From assembly GCF_032334255.1 (NCBI RefSeq), contig NZ_JAUHMF010000001.1:806001-870000 (forward strand): a DNA stretch of 64,000 nt, given 5' to 3'. This document shows positions 33,948 through 43,052 of the stretch, piece after piece. The notes under the pieces were generated by a model, which worked only from the letters and a program-made list of their open reading frames with translations, had not been told where the DNA came from and did not search any database. Source of the stretch: Thermanaerothrix solaris (GTDB taxonomy: Bacteria > Chloroflexota > Anaerolineae > Anaerolineales > Anaerolineaceae). Position 1 is the stretch's first letter; every line of letters starts with the position of its first letter. The translations under genes were made by a program, and so were the position numbers.

Positions 33948-35291
33948 ATGAGCATATTCGATGGACAACGCCTGACCAATGCCACGTTTAAACTTGATAT
34001 TGAACGTATGCGCCGTGGTTGGTACACGGATAAATACTTTGTCAATATCGCTTACATGCTCACCCGCCTATCCGAAATGGGCTATACCTACCAGGGAAAA
34101 GCGCACCGTCTACCTGAAGGAATCAGCCCTGAAGGAGTGAAGTGCGGTGATATCGAGGTTGAAATGCAATGGTTCACCCGTCGCCCTGGGCGCACCATCG
34201 TTGTGGGTGTGGATAAAGCCCTGACCATGCTCCGTCATTGCACCGGGTATTGGGATGGGGACCAATTCGTCAACACGGCCGACCAACTCGAGGTTTGGGC
34301 AGTTCACGATGGGGCCGTGGTCCATGGGAACGGCGACCCGATGAATGCTCAGCCCGTGATGCGAGTGCGTGGACGTTACCGTGATTTTGCCATCTTGGAA
34401 ACCCCTACGCTGGGTATCTTGACCCGCGCCAGTCGGATTGCGACAAATGTCTATGAAACATTAATTGCCGCCCGCGGAAAGCCAGTGCTGTTCTTCCCGG
34501 CGCGCTTCGATCTGCACGAGGTTCAGGCTGCCGATGGCTACGCTTACCAAATCGCAGTTCAGCGTTATAACATGGATTACGGCAGCACTTTGGGCCCCTT
34601 CGTCTCTACCGACGCTCAGGGCGATTGGTGGGGAGGATCCGGGGGCGGTACAGTGGCTCATGCAGCCATCGCTTCCTTCCTTGGAGATACCGCAGAAGCC
34701 ATGCTTGCTTTCGCCCAGGTGTTGCCGGTGAACATTCCGCGCATTGCGCTGGTGGATTTCAATAACGATTGTGTCACCGACTCCCTGGCAGTCTGCCGGG
34801 CTATGTTTGAACGTTACTACCGTTTTCTCGAGGAAGGAAACGAGGAAGAAGCACGCCGCTACATTTTGTATGGCGTGCGTTTGGATACCGGTGGCAATCT
34901 ACGAGATCGCAGCGTGCCGCCACTTGGAGATCCCAGCCTGGATTTAGGGGTGACCCCACGGCTAGTTTTTAACGTCCGGCAGGCGCTAGATACACAATGG
35001 GAAACCTGGGATATTCCGACCAAATGGCGCGATGAAGCCCGAAAATACTGCCAACGGGTGAAAATCGTGGTTTCCGGAGGCTTCAACCCCGAAAAAATCA
35101 GCCGTTTTGAAAAACTCCATGTCCCGGTGGATATTTATGCCGTTGGCTCAGCCCTTTTCGATAACCACGGCCCGACTGTGACCGACTTTACCGCAGATGT
35201 AGTGCGGGTCAAAGTGCACGGGCAATGGGTAGATATGGCCAAAGTAGGACGTCGTCCATTGGATAACCCCGACTTAGAACGAGTGTGGTGA
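33948..35291 (+). CDS. pncB: Nicotinate phosphoribosyltransferase
   Basis: A 447-residue enzyme of NAD salvage joining nicotinate and PRPP to give nicotinate mononucleotide. Family marks are YTDKYFVNIAYML near the start, LVDFNNDCVTDSLAV, YGVRLDTGGNLRDRS, and VVSGGFNPEKISRFEKLHVPVDIYAVGSALF near the end, the phosphate-binding part of the barrel. AAGGGAG precedes ATG. It is a single-gene unit with a strong promoter and a palindrome at the start point, consistent with control by NAD status. nadD lies elsewhere in the window. Confidence 0.88.
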   Translation: MSIFDGQRLTNATFKLDIERMRRGWYTDKYFVNIAYMLTRLSEMGYTYQGKAHRLPEGISPEGVKCGDIEVEMQWFTRRPGRTIVVGVDKALTMLRHCTGYWDGDQFVNTADQLEVWAVHDGAVVHGNGDPMNAQPVMRVRGRYRDFAILETPTLGILTRASRIATNVYETLIAARGKPVLFFPARFDLHEVQAADGYAYQIAVQRYNMDYGSTLGPFVSTDAQGDWWGGSGGGTVAHAAIASFLGDTAEAMLAFAQVLPVNIPRIALVDFNNDCVTDSLAVCRAMFERYYRFLEEGNEEEARRYILYGVRLDTGGNLRDRSVPPLGDPSLDLGVTPRLVFNVRQALDTQWETWDIPTKWRDEARKYCQRVKIVVSGGFNPEKISRFEKLHVPVDIYAVGSALFDNHGPTVTDFTADVVRVKVHGQWVDMAKVGRRPLDNPDLERVW

Positions 35292-35301
35292 GGCGTCTCT
35301 C

Positions 35302-36222
35302 CTAAGCCTTGCGAAGCGCCAAAGCCACCCAATCCCCACTGGTTCGTTGTTCCAGTGGGGTTAATTTTTTTGTCTTTGCCACATGTTCAATCTCTGTGGC
35401 TTGCTCTTGAAGCAACCCCGAGAGAATTAGCACCCCACCTGGTATCACTAAATCCGCCAGACCATCTTCAAAAAGCGCTTTGATCACTGGTGCCAAAATG
35501 TTTGCTAAGACTATGGGAGTACGACGCAGACTAAAACGCCCCTGCAAGATCTCGCGCACCGATCCTAAACCCACCTCAATCTGGGACGCCACATCATTGA
35601 GATGCGCATTTTCCTCGGTAGCACGCACCGCAGCCTGATCAATATCTACGGCTAATGCTCGGGTTGCCCTTAGTTTAATTGCAGCGATGGCTAGAATGCC
35701 AGAACCACATCCAACATCAATCACCTCTTGACCGGGCTGTAAGTAGTGTTCTAGGAGTTCCAGCGATAATTGGGTGCTTGGATGGGTACCAGTACCAAAT
35801 GCCATGCTGGGATCAATGCGCACCACTACCCGCCCCTGTGGATCAAACTCCGCCCATGGCGGTGCCACAAGCAATCGTTCTCCAATTGGCAGGGGATGAT
35901 AGTGTTGCTTCCAGGCTTCCATCCAGTCCTGATCCTCAACCCAGCGATAGGTTGGGGATGGCAGTGGTTGGATCTGGCCGAGATGCCAGAGGGCTTCTTC
36001 CAAACGCTGACGTACTTCTTCAAGGTGAGCATCAACCACCAGATACCCGAATACTCTTATTGGCCCCACTGGTTGGCCTTCGACCTCATAAACATCATAG
36101 GTAACCGCTTGCTCCATGGCTACCCCGCCCTGCGTTGTGAAACGCGATAGCACTTCGGCAACCGCTTCAGCCAGTTCCTCATCTACCGTTAAAGAAACCT
36201 CCAACCAGCGTGGCTCAGCCAC
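35302..36222 (-). CDS. prmA: Ribosomal protein L11 methyltransferase PrmA
   Basis: A 306-residue SAM-dependent methyltransferase that trimethylates ribosomal protein L11. The N-terminal substrate domain opens WLEVSLTVDEELAEAVAEVL; the catalytic domain has MAFGTGTHPSTQLSLELLE, VIDVGCGSGILAIAAIKL (motif I), VDIDQAAVRATEENA and VLANILAPVIKAL (NILA), all diagnostic. It overlaps dnaJ by 8 bases at its start and is the last gene of the hrcA operon, the dnaJ-prmA order being common. Confidence 0.94.
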   Translation of the reverse strand: MAEPRWLEVSLTVDEELAEAVAEVLSRFTTQGGVAMEQAVTYDVYEVEGQPVGPIRVFGYLVVDAHLEEVRQRLEEALWHLGQIQPLPSPTYRWVEDQDWMEAWKQHYHPLPIGERLLVAPPWAEFDPQGRVVVRIDPSMAFGTGTHPSTQLSLELLEHYLQPGQEVIDVGCGSGILAIAAIKLRATRALAVDIDQAAVRATEENAHLNDVASQIEVGLGSVREILQGRFSLRRTPIVLANILAPVIKALFEDGLADLVIPGGVLILSGLLQEQATEIEHVAKTKKLTPLEQRTSGDWVALALRKA

Positions 36223-37333
36223 CTAGAACCTCCTTGAGTAAATCAAGGAAAGACTTCTCCTGCGGGCGGGGTTCTGTACCCATGGTTTTGGCCAATTTCT
36301 CAAACAACTCCCGCTGCTCTGCGGTCAGACGGGCGGGAATTTCCACGTTAACGATCACCAACTGGTCGCCCCGACCATTCCCGCGTAAGTGGGGCACGCC
36401 TTTGCCTTTGAGACGGAAGATTTTACCAGGTTGAGTTCCCGGTGGAATGGTCAGTTTGGCTTTTCCATCTACGGTTGGCACCTCAATTTCGGCCCCCAAC
36501 ACCGCCTGGGGAATGTTGATATTAAGATCGAGCAAGATGTCATCATCCTTGCGCCGGAAGTACTTGTGCTCCTTAACGCGAATTTCAATATAAAGGTTTC
36601 CATTAGGACCACCGTAGACTCCTGGTTGTCCTTCACCTGCCAGTCGGATTTGGGTGCCGTTATCTACACCCGCAGGAATGCGCACCGTCTTGCGCACTGT
36701 GCGCCGTTCTAGACCGCGTCCACGGCACTGATGGCAAGGCGTTTGAATGACCTCACCACTGCCGTTGCAGGTTGGGCAGGTGATAACCTGCACCAGTGAC
36801 CCTAAGAAGGTCTGGCGAGTTTGGCGCACTTCTCCGCGTCCCCCACAAGTCGGGCACCGCGTGGGTGAAGTACCCGGTTCTGCACCGCTTCCATGACACA
36901 CGCTACACGTCTCATCGCGGGTAATTTCGATCTCTTTCTCGGTACCGAAAATAGCTTCCTCAAACTCAAGCCAAAGGGTGGTATGCAAATCGGCGCCACG
37001 ACGAGGGGTACGGCGCTGGCGTCGCGTACTTCCACCCATGCCAAACCCGAAGAATTCCTCAAAGAGATCGGCAAAATCAATGGTGGTGAAATCGGGCATT
37101 CCGCCCATTCCACTTACCCCAGCATGACCGTAACGGTCATACGCCGCCCGCTTTTCGGGATCTGAGAGCACGCTGTATGCCTCGTTGATTTCCTTAAAAA
37201 CATTTTCCGCATCCGGCGACTTATTGACATCTGGATGGTATTTCCGCGCCAGACTGCGGAACGCGGCCTTAATTTCATCCAGCGTTGCGTCGCGGCTTAC
37301 CCCTAATACCTCGTAATAGTCACGTGGTGTCAT
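36215..37333 (-). CDS. dnaJ: Chaperone protein DnaJ
   Basis: A 372-residue type I Hsp40 co-chaperone. The J domain (1-70) has KYHPDVNK with the HPD motif. A Gly/Phe-rich linker follows (FFGFGMGGSTRR), then four CxxCxGxG zinc repeats (CSVCHGSG, CPTCGGRG, CPTCNGSG, CHQCRGRG), then the substrate-binding C-terminal domains (GNLYIEIRVKEHKYFRR). It stimulates DnaK ATPase. It follows dnaK after about 86 bases that contain a weak hairpin, so it may be partly uncoupled from the upstream chaperone genes. Confidence 0.96.
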   Translation of the reverse strand: MTPRDYYEVLGVSRDATLDEIKAAFRSLARKYHPDVNKSPDAENVFKEINEAYSVLSDPEKRAAYDRYGHAGVSGMGGMPDFTTIDFADLFEEFFGFGMGGSTRRQRRTPRRGADLHTTLWLEFEEAIFGTEKEIEITRDETCSVCHGSGAEPGTSPTRCPTCGGRGEVRQTRQTFLGSLVQVITCPTCNGSGEVIQTPCHQCRGRGLERRTVRKTVRIPAGVDNGTQIRLAGEGQPGVYGGPNGNLYIEIRVKEHKYFRRKDDDILLDLNINIPQAVLGAEIEVPTVDGKAKLTIPPGTQPGKIFRLKGKGVPHLRGNGRGDQLVIVNVEIPARLTAEQRELFEKLAKTMGTEPRPQEKSFLDLLKEVLGG

Positions 37334-37354
37334 GGTTTCTTATTCTCGCCTGCA

Positions 37355-37390
37355 CAAAAAATCCCGGCTCCGAGCAAAGCGGAGGATTTT
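37355..37390 (-). terminator. Hairpin between dnaK and dnaJ
   Basis: On the minus strand an interrupted stem (AAATCC-TCCG with CGGA-GGGATTT and a 3-base bulge) is followed by a T run. It could partly terminate transcription after dnaK. Confidence 0.45.
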
Positions 37391-37419
37391 ATCCACATTG
37401 CATCACATCAGCGAAAAGA

Positions 37420-39312
37420 TTACTCTTTTTCCTTGAACTCCCCATCCACAACTTCGCCATCACTTGCCGATGAGGTAGAGGTCGAGGCGCCACCTGCTGC
37501 CGTTTCCTGCGCTGATTGATACATGGCACCACCAACCCACTGGATAACCTGACTAAGCGCATCATTGGCCTGGCGAATGGCCGAAATGTCTTGGCCCTGC
37601 ATCATTTCACGCAGATGATTCATCGCTTTCTCAACTTGCTGCTTATCCTCATCCGAAATGCGCCCACTATGTTCCCGGAGCAACTTCTCGGCTGCATAGA
37701 TCATGTTATCTGCCTGGTTACGTACTTCGGCCAGTTCCTTGCGACGGCGGTCAGCCTCTGCATTGGCTTCAGCCTCTTTGCGCATGCGCTCAATTTCCTC
37801 TTCCGTCAGCCCCGATGAGGCCTGAATAGTAATATGCTGACTGCGTCCTGTCGCCTTATCCCGAGCCGTAACGGTCAGAATACCATTGGCATCAATATCA
37901 AAACGCACTTCGATTTGGGGCACGCCCCGCGGAGCTGGTGGAATGCCATCTAGGATGAACCGCCCCAGGGATTTGTTATCAGCCGCCATGGGACGTTCAC
38001 CTTGAACCACGTGAATCTCAACCTGGGTTTGGTTATCCGTGGCCGTGGTGAAAATCTGACTCTTGCTGGTGGGAATGGCTGAGTTGCGCTCCACAATTGG
38101 AGTCGCCACTCCGCCCAATGTCTCCACCGAGAGCGTCAGCGGGGTTACATCCACCAACACAACATCACGTACCTCACCACCGAGCACTGCTGCCTGAATA
38201 GCCGCACCAATCGCGACCACTTCATCGGGATTGACACCTTTATGTGGTTCTTTACCAAAGAGGCGACGTACAGCTTCCTGCACCGCCGGCATGCGGGTCA
38301 TCCCCCCTACCAGCACTACCTCATTCACATCCGAGGGTTGAAGACCAGCATCACTTAATGCCCGCTTGACCGGTTCAATCGTCCGTTCTATCAAATCAGC
38401 GGTTAATTGCTCCAATTTTGCACGGGTGATGGTCTTTACCAAATGCTTTGGTCCGGTGGCATCGGCCGTAATGTAGGGCAAATTGATCTCGGTTTGTAAC
38501 ATGGTGGAGAGTTCAATCTTTGCTTTCTCAGCCGCTTCTTTGAGGCGTTGTAAAGCCTGGCGATCTTGCCGCAGATCAACCCCGGTTTCTTTCCTGAATT
38601 CCTCAATGAGATAATCCATCAGGCGTTGATCAAAATCATCTCCTCCCAGGAAGGTATCCCCGCTGGTGGATTTAACCTGAAACACGCCCTCACCAACATC
38701 GAGGATCGAGATATCAAAGGTACCACCGCCCAGGTCATAAACGGCAATGACCTCATTTTTCTTTTTATCCAGCCCATAAGCCAAGGATGATGCAGTTGGT
38801 TCGTTGATAATGCGCAAGACCTCCAAACCGGCGATCTTACCAGCATCTTTGGTCGCATTGCGCTGGGCATCATTGAAATAGGCCGGCACAGTGATCACCG
38901 CCTGGGTTACGGGTTCACCCAGGTAAGCCTCGGCATCAGCCTTAAGTTTGGCCAGGATCATGGCCGAAATTTCAGGTGGAGAATACTCCCGTCCATCCAG
39001 GACGACGCGCGCATCCCCATTAGGGGCTTTCGTGACCTTGTAAGGTACGCGGCTGATCGTGCGTTGCACTTCGGGGTCGTCAAATTTACGCCCCATCAAA
39101 CGCTTGATCGAGAAAATGGTGTTTTCCGGATTCACAATAGCCTGGTTGCGTGCTGCACGTCCCACCAGGCGTTCATGGTTTTTATTGACGGCTACCACCG
39201 AGGGAACCAAACGTTCTCCCTCCGCCGAAGGGATAACGACTGGCTCCCCGCCGATCATCACCGCCACCACAGAATTGGTCGTGCCGAGGTCAATGCCTAC
39301 GATTTTACCCAT
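37420..39312 (-). CDS. dnaK: Chaperone protein DnaK (Hsp70)
   Basis: About 630 residues. The ATPase domain begins MGKIVGIDLGTTNSVVAV; VPAYFNDAQRNATKDAG, VYDLGGGTFDISILDVGEG and VLVGGMTRMPAV are the phosphate and adenosine motifs. The substrate-binding domain follows the linker VLVDVTPLTLSVETLGG, and a helical lid ends in a Gly/Ser/Thr-rich tail with acidic EFKEKE. ATG 39312 is chosen because AGGAGGA precedes it and MGKI is the family start; an in-frame start 24 bases upstream lies inside grpE. It works with GrpE and DnaJ of the same cluster. Confidence 0.97.
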   Translation of the reverse strand: MGKIVGIDLGTTNSVVAVMIGGEPVVIPSAEGERLVPSVVAVNKNHERLVGRAARNQAIVNPENTIFSIKRLMGRKFDDPEVQRTISRVPYKVTKAPNGDARVVLDGREYSPPEISAMILAKLKADAEAYLGEPVTQAVITVPAYFNDAQRNATKDAGKIAGLEVLRIINEPTASSLAYGLDKKKNEVIAVYDLGGGTFDISILDVGEGVFQVKSTSGDTFLGGDDFDQRLMDYLIEEFRKETGVDLRQDRQALQRLKEAAEKAKIELSTMLQTEINLPYITADATGPKHLVKTITRAKLEQLTADLIERTIEPVKRALSDAGLQPSDVNEVVLVGGMTRMPAVQEAVRRLFGKEPHKGVNPDEVVAIGAAIQAAVLGGEVRDVVLVDVTPLTLSVETLGGVATPIVERNSAIPTSKSQIFTTATDNQTQVEIHVVQGERPMAADNKSLGRFILDGIPPAPRGVPQIEVRFDIDANGILTVTARDKATGRSQHITIQASSGLTEEEIERMRKEAEANAEADRRRKELAEVRNQADNMIYAAEKLLREHSGRISDEDKQQVEKAMNHLREMMQGQDISAIRQANDALSQVIQWVGGAMYQSAQETAAGGASTSTSSASDGEVVDGEFKEKE

Positions 39313-39325
39313 ATCAGAATTCCTC

Positions 39326-39991
39326 CTAGCGTGCAACTCTCACCAGCGCCGGTCGGAGCACGCGATCGCCGATGGTATATCCTTGTTGAACCACTTCAAT
39401 GATCTGGCCGCTTTCGTGTTCGGGGCTTTCGTCATGCGAAATGGCCTCATGTAAATTCGGGTCAAACATTGCCCCTTCTGCAGGAATGCGCTTGACCCCT
39501 TCGGCCTCTAAAATGGCCATCAATTTTTTGTAAATCAATTCGATGCCCTCCAGCCACTGTGGATCAACGTTTGTCGGGCGATTTTTAAGCGCTCGTTCCA
39601 GGTCATCCACAATGACCAGATACTTTTTAAGAATATTCGCCGCAATGGTCTCAGCCAGTTGGCTCTGCTCGCGCTCAATGCGCTTTTTATAATTAATGAA
39701 ATCCGCTCGTTCGCGCTGCCAGCCCTCAAAATAGGCTTTCTCTGACTGTTGAGCGCGTTCAAGCTCCTGTTTCAAGGCTTCGTATTCGCTTAATGGAATG
39801 GTGGTCATTGGTTCACTGGTCGCTTCGGTTGTTCCTTCCTGAAGTTGTTCAATGGCTGAAGCCGTCTCCTCAGTCGTTTCTGCCGGCGTAGAAGCCATGG
39901 CATCTGAGGACACAGCTTGCGGTTCAGCAGCAGCCTGCGTTTCTTCTGCACTTATTGGGACTGCTTTGGACTCACGCTCATCTTTATTCAT
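39326..39991 (-). CDS. grpE: Nucleotide exchange factor GrpE
   Basis: A 221-residue DnaK exchange factor. A long Ala/Glu/Thr-rich acidic N-terminus (1-75) precedes the coiled coil (EYEALKQELERAQQSEKAYFEGWQRERADFINYKKRIEREQ, read in parts) and the C-terminal beta domain (FDPNLHEAISHDESPEHESGQIIEVVQQGYTIGDRVLRPALVRVA, in parts). The PNLHEA and GY.L..RVLRPA.V.V marks are diagnostic. It overlaps hrcA by 8 bases and precedes dnaK by 13 bases. Confidence 0.95.
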   Translation of the reverse strand: MNKDERESKAVPISAEETQAAAEPQAVSSDAMASTPAETTEETASAIEQLQEGTTEATSEPMTTIPLSEYEALKQELERAQQSEKAYFEGWQRERADFINYKKRIEREQSQLAETIAANILKKYLVIVDDLERALKNRPTNVDPQWLEGIELIYKKLMAILEAEGVKRIPAEGAMFDPNLHEAISHDESPEHESGQIIEVVQQGYTIGDRVLRPALVRVAR

Positions 39992-41057
39992 GGCTCACCT
40001 CGCCCTCCGGTTTTATCGCCGAATCATCCATCAATGTTTCAGTTACCAAATCGCTCAGTAAGTTGGACATAAAACGGACCACGGATATCGCCCGGCCGTA
40101 GGACATCCGCATCGGGCCTAAGACCCCCAGCGTGCCAACAGCCACCCCAGGTGCGCCGTAACTGCCTAACACGATGGAACACTGCCGTAACTCTTCCCAG
40201 GTTCCTTCACCACCGATAAGCACTTGAATTCCACCTGGTGTGTGGGTCAAGACGGTGCGAGCCAAAAGGTCTTGAAGTAGAGTGGGTTCCTCCAACAACT
40301 TGAGCGCTCGACGGGCTTCATCGGAGGCAGTAAATTCGGGTTCGGAGAGTACATTGGTAAGACCGTCCAGATACACCTCCCCGGCCACTACCGAATCTAC
40401 CTGCTCCATTTCCTCCAAAACCCACTCAACCACATCCGCCTCTAAACCCTCGACCAACGAACGCAGAGTGCGGATTTGCTCCGCATCTTTCCCTTGATAA
40501 AGGGTTGTAATATGGTGAGCGGCTTGGGAGAGTTGATCTTGCCCCACCGGTTCACTTAGAATCAAGATGCGTTGATGAATTTCTCCACCCACCATGACCA
40601 GCACCATCAACACCTGGCGGCCACGGGTGGCGATCAGTTCCAGATGCTTTAGACGTGCTTTCTCGGGATGCGGTGCGGTCACCAATGAAGCAGCCCGCGA
40701 TTGATGCGCTAAAATCGAGGCCGCCAAACGCATCCACTGCTCCACATCGTAGCGCATCTGGTAGAATTGATGACTGATCATGCGCCGGGTCGAGTCGGGC
40801 AACTCGGTAGCCTGTATCAAGCGGCTCACAAAATAGCGGTATCCTTCTTCAGTGGGCACGCGCCCTGCCGAAGTGTGAGGTTGACGTAGATAGCCCCGCT
40901 CGGTAAGTACGGCCAACTCATTACGCACCGTAGCCGATGACATATCCAGTTTATAGCGTGCCACCAAATGCTGAGAGGCCACCGGCGTTGCGGTGCGAAT
41001 ATATTCGTGAATTACTAAGGTCAGAATAAACTTCTGACGTTCGGTAAGGTCATTCAT
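39984..41057 (-). CDS. hrcA: Heat-inducible transcription repressor HrcA
   Basis: About 357 residues. The N-terminal winged helix reads LTERQKFILTLVIHEYIRTATPVASQHLV and SSATVRNELAVLTERGYLRQPHTSAGRVPTEEGYRYFV, in parts; the GAF-like dimer domain and LIGGE near the C-terminus follow. It binds CIRCE DNA at normal temperature and represses its own operon. ATG 41057 is preferred since AGGTG lies 9 bases before it; an in-frame GTG at 41069 has no binding site. A perfect CIRCE lies just upstream. Confidence 0.95.
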   Translation of the reverse strand: MNDLTERQKFILTLVIHEYIRTATPVASQHLVARYKLDMSSATVRNELAVLTERGYLRQPHTSAGRVPTEEGYRYFVSRLIQATELPDSTRRMISHQFYQMRYDVEQWMRLAASILAHQSRAASLVTAPHPEKARLKHLELIATRGRQVLMVLVMVGGEIHQRILILSEPVGQDQLSQAAHHITTLYQGKDAEQIRTLRSLVEGLEADVVEWVLEEMEQVDSVVAGEVYLDGLTNVLSEPEFTASDEARRALKLLEEPTLLQDLLARTVLTHTPGGIQVLIGGEGTWEELRQCSIVLGSYGAPGVAVGTLGVLGPMRMSYGRAISVVRFMSNLLSDLVTETLMDDSAIKPEGEVSHE

Positions 41058-41075
41058 CGCTTCACTCACCTATAA

Positions 41076-41102
41076 TTAGCACTCTCGAAGTGAGAGTGCT
41101 AA
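41076..41102 (-). promoter_or_regulatory. CIRCE operator
   Basis: TTAGCACTC (41076-41084), 9 bases, GAGTGCTAA (41094-41102): a perfect match to the HrcA operator consensus. It lies between the predicted start point and the hrcA start codon, so HrcA would block transcription and the transcript would also form a hairpin. Confidence 0.96.
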
Positions 41103-41118
41103 AAACATTTCGAGTTTC

Positions 41119-41148
41119 ATCATACCATGCTTAAAGGAAAAACGTCAA
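41119..41148 (-). promoter_or_regulatory. Promoter of the hrcA-grpE-dnaK-dnaJ-prmA operon
   Basis: On the minus strand TTGACG (41148-41143), an 18-base spacer and TATGAT (41124-41119). The predicted start, near 41112, lies directly upstream of CIRCE. Confidence 0.7.
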
Positions 41149-41230
41149 GTCGAATGCAAGATTCTTACAAAACGCTAATATTTCGCCAAACCTTCAATCG
41201 TCTTGCTGCCATTTCTACCGCCTTTTAGGC

Positions 41231-41236
41231 TATAAT
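41231..41236 (+). promoter_or_regulatory. -10 box of the SLC13-type transporter gene
   Basis: TATAATCC lies with 12 bases between the hexamer and ATG 41249, and no ribosome binding site follows. The transcript would be nearly leaderless (about 5 bases). No good -35 is seen. Confidence 0.5.
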
Positions 41237-41248
41237 CCTGCCTGACCC

Positions 41249-43045
41249 ATGAGCACATCATCCCTATTTGTTTTGGGAATCACACTGATTGCCGGGGGGC
41301 TCCTGATCTCCGGACGCCTGCGTCCTGACCTGATTGCCCTACTAATCATGGTTGTTTTGGGATTAAGTGGAACGGTTGCGCCCCGCGATGTTTTTTCCGG
41401 CTTCAGTTCCTCTGCCGTCATCACCATTTTGGGAATTTCGATCATTTCCACTGGGTTACAGCAAACTGGCGTCACCTTGCGCCTGGGTCATCTTATGCGA
41501 CGCCTAGGGCACCGGTCTGAAGCCGGTCTTGTACTTACCGTAACCCTGGTGTCTGCTGCCCTTTCTCTCTTTATGAATAACATCGCTGCAGTCGGTGTAC
41601 TTCTTCCTGCGGTGATGAGTGTGGCTCGTCAATCCAATACCCCCCCATCAAAACTGCTTATGCCGCTGGCATACGGCACCATTTTGGGAGGAATGGCTAC
41701 GCTGTTGACCACATCGAACATCATTGCCAGCGGTGCTCTACGCGAGGCCGGTTTGCAGCCCTTTGGTCTGCTGGACTTTCTCCCGGTCGGTATACCTATC
41801 GTTGCGATTGGCAGTTTATATATTACTTTCGTAGGTCGCCATTGGCTACCCCGTGAAAGCCCCGGGTTGGCATCACGCACCATCACCCAACTGAGCGCAG
41901 AACTCGCCAACCTTTATCATCTGCATGATCACCTTGAAACCCTAGAAATCCTGCCTCATTCCCCCCTCGCGCATCGCTCGATTGCAGAGAGCGATTTTGC
42001 CAACCGCCTTGGGCTGATTATTGTGGGTGTCTTATCCAATGGCGCCTTAAAGCCCGCCCCACCCAAATCGTATATCCTTTCCCCCGGCGATCATCTCTTA
42101 GTCAAGGGGCATTGTGATCCCGCCACTTTAGAAATGTTAGGGCTGAACCCTGCCTCGTCCCCTACCCCTGCTTCCATGTTAATCAGCGAGAGTGTGCGAT
42201 TGGCAGAAGTCGTGATCAGTCCGCATTCGACACTGATTGGACGCACCCTAAAATCCACCCACTTCCGCGAGAAATATAACTTAAACGTCATCAGCATCTG
42301 GCGTGAGGGTCACCCTCTGCATGCCGACTTAGGTAATATTCCCCTGCAAGTTGGCGATGCCCTGCTCGTGCAGGGCTCGGCCGCCCGCATCCGCATGCTG
42401 CGTGAAGATTCGGACCTAATCTTACTTGAAGAAGATCCGGACGCGGTGCTTATACCCCATAAATACCCTTTGGCCTTTTGGATCACCCTCTTAACACTGG
42501 GCATTGCGGCTCTAGGTATTCTGCCGGTAGCAGAAGTGGTTCTGGCGGGCGCTGTCCTGCTGTTGCTTACCCGTTGTCTCAGCATGGATGACGCATATCG
42601 CAATATTGAATGGAAGGCCATCTTCGTCATCGCCGGGATGTGGCCGCTCAGCATTGCTATTCGCACTTCTGGGCTATCTGACTTTGTAGCCCTGAAAATG
42701 ATTGATCTGGTTGGTCAAGGTTCCTCCACGCTTATTGTGCTCACCCTCATTCTGCTCGCCCTTGGGTTTACCCAATTACTGGGAGGACAGGTGGCCGCGT
42801 TGGTTTTGGCGCCGCTCGCCCTTTCTTCCGCCACCCAAACCGGCTTGGACGCCCGTGGCCTAATGATGGCTGTAGCCTTGGGTTGTTCCCTAGCCTTCCC
42901 AACCCCCTTTGGTCATCCGGTCAACATTATGGTCATGAGTTCGGGCGGTTATACTCTAAAAGACTTTGTTAAGGTAGGAACACCTTTAACCATCCTTACA
43001 ATTATCACTATTCTGGTGGGATTGAAACTCTTCTGGGGAGTATAA
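41249..43045 (+). CDS. SLC13/DASS-family transporter with two TrkA-C domains
   Basis: A 598-residue membrane transporter. The first half has the divalent-anion/sodium symporter core with VFSGFSSSAVITILGISIIS and MNNIAAVGVLLPAVMSVA, then MATLLTTSNIIASGALREAGL (the TTS.N signature). Two cytoplasmic RCK-C/TrkA-C domains follow (about 211-285 and 309-390), marked by YILSPGDHLLVKG and LQVGDALLVQG. The second membrane half closes with LGCSLAFPTPFGHPVNIMVMSSGGY. Such fusions transport sulfate, dicarboxylates or similar anions; the substrate here is unknown. It lacks a ribosome binding site. Confidence 0.87.
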   Translation: MSTSSLFVLGITLIAGGLLISGRLRPDLIALLIMVVLGLSGTVAPRDVFSGFSSSAVITILGISIISTGLQQTGVTLRLGHLMRRLGHRSEAGLVLTVTLVSAALSLFMNNIAAVGVLLPAVMSVARQSNTPPSKLLMPLAYGTILGGMATLLTTSNIIASGALREAGLQPFGLLDFLPVGIPIVAIGSLYITFVGRHWLPRESPGLASRTITQLSAELANLYHLHDHLETLEILPHSPLAHRSIAESDFANRLGLIIVGVLSNGALKPAPPKSYILSPGDHLLVKGHCDPATLEMLGLNPASSPTPASMLISESVRLAEVVISPHSTLIGRTLKSTHFREKYNLNVISIWREGHPLHADLGNIPLQVGDALLVQGSAARIRMLREDSDLILLEEDPDAVLIPHKYPLAFWITLLTLGIAALGILPVAEVVLAGAVLLLLTRCLSMDDAYRNIEWKAIFVIAGMWPLSIAIRTSGLSDFVALKMIDLVGQGSSTLIVLTLILLALGFTQLLGGQVAALVLAPLALSSATQTGLDARGLMMAVALGCSLAFPTPFGHPVNIMVMSSGGYTLKDFVKVGTPLTILTIITILVGLKLFWGV

Positions 43046-43052
43046 CTTTAGC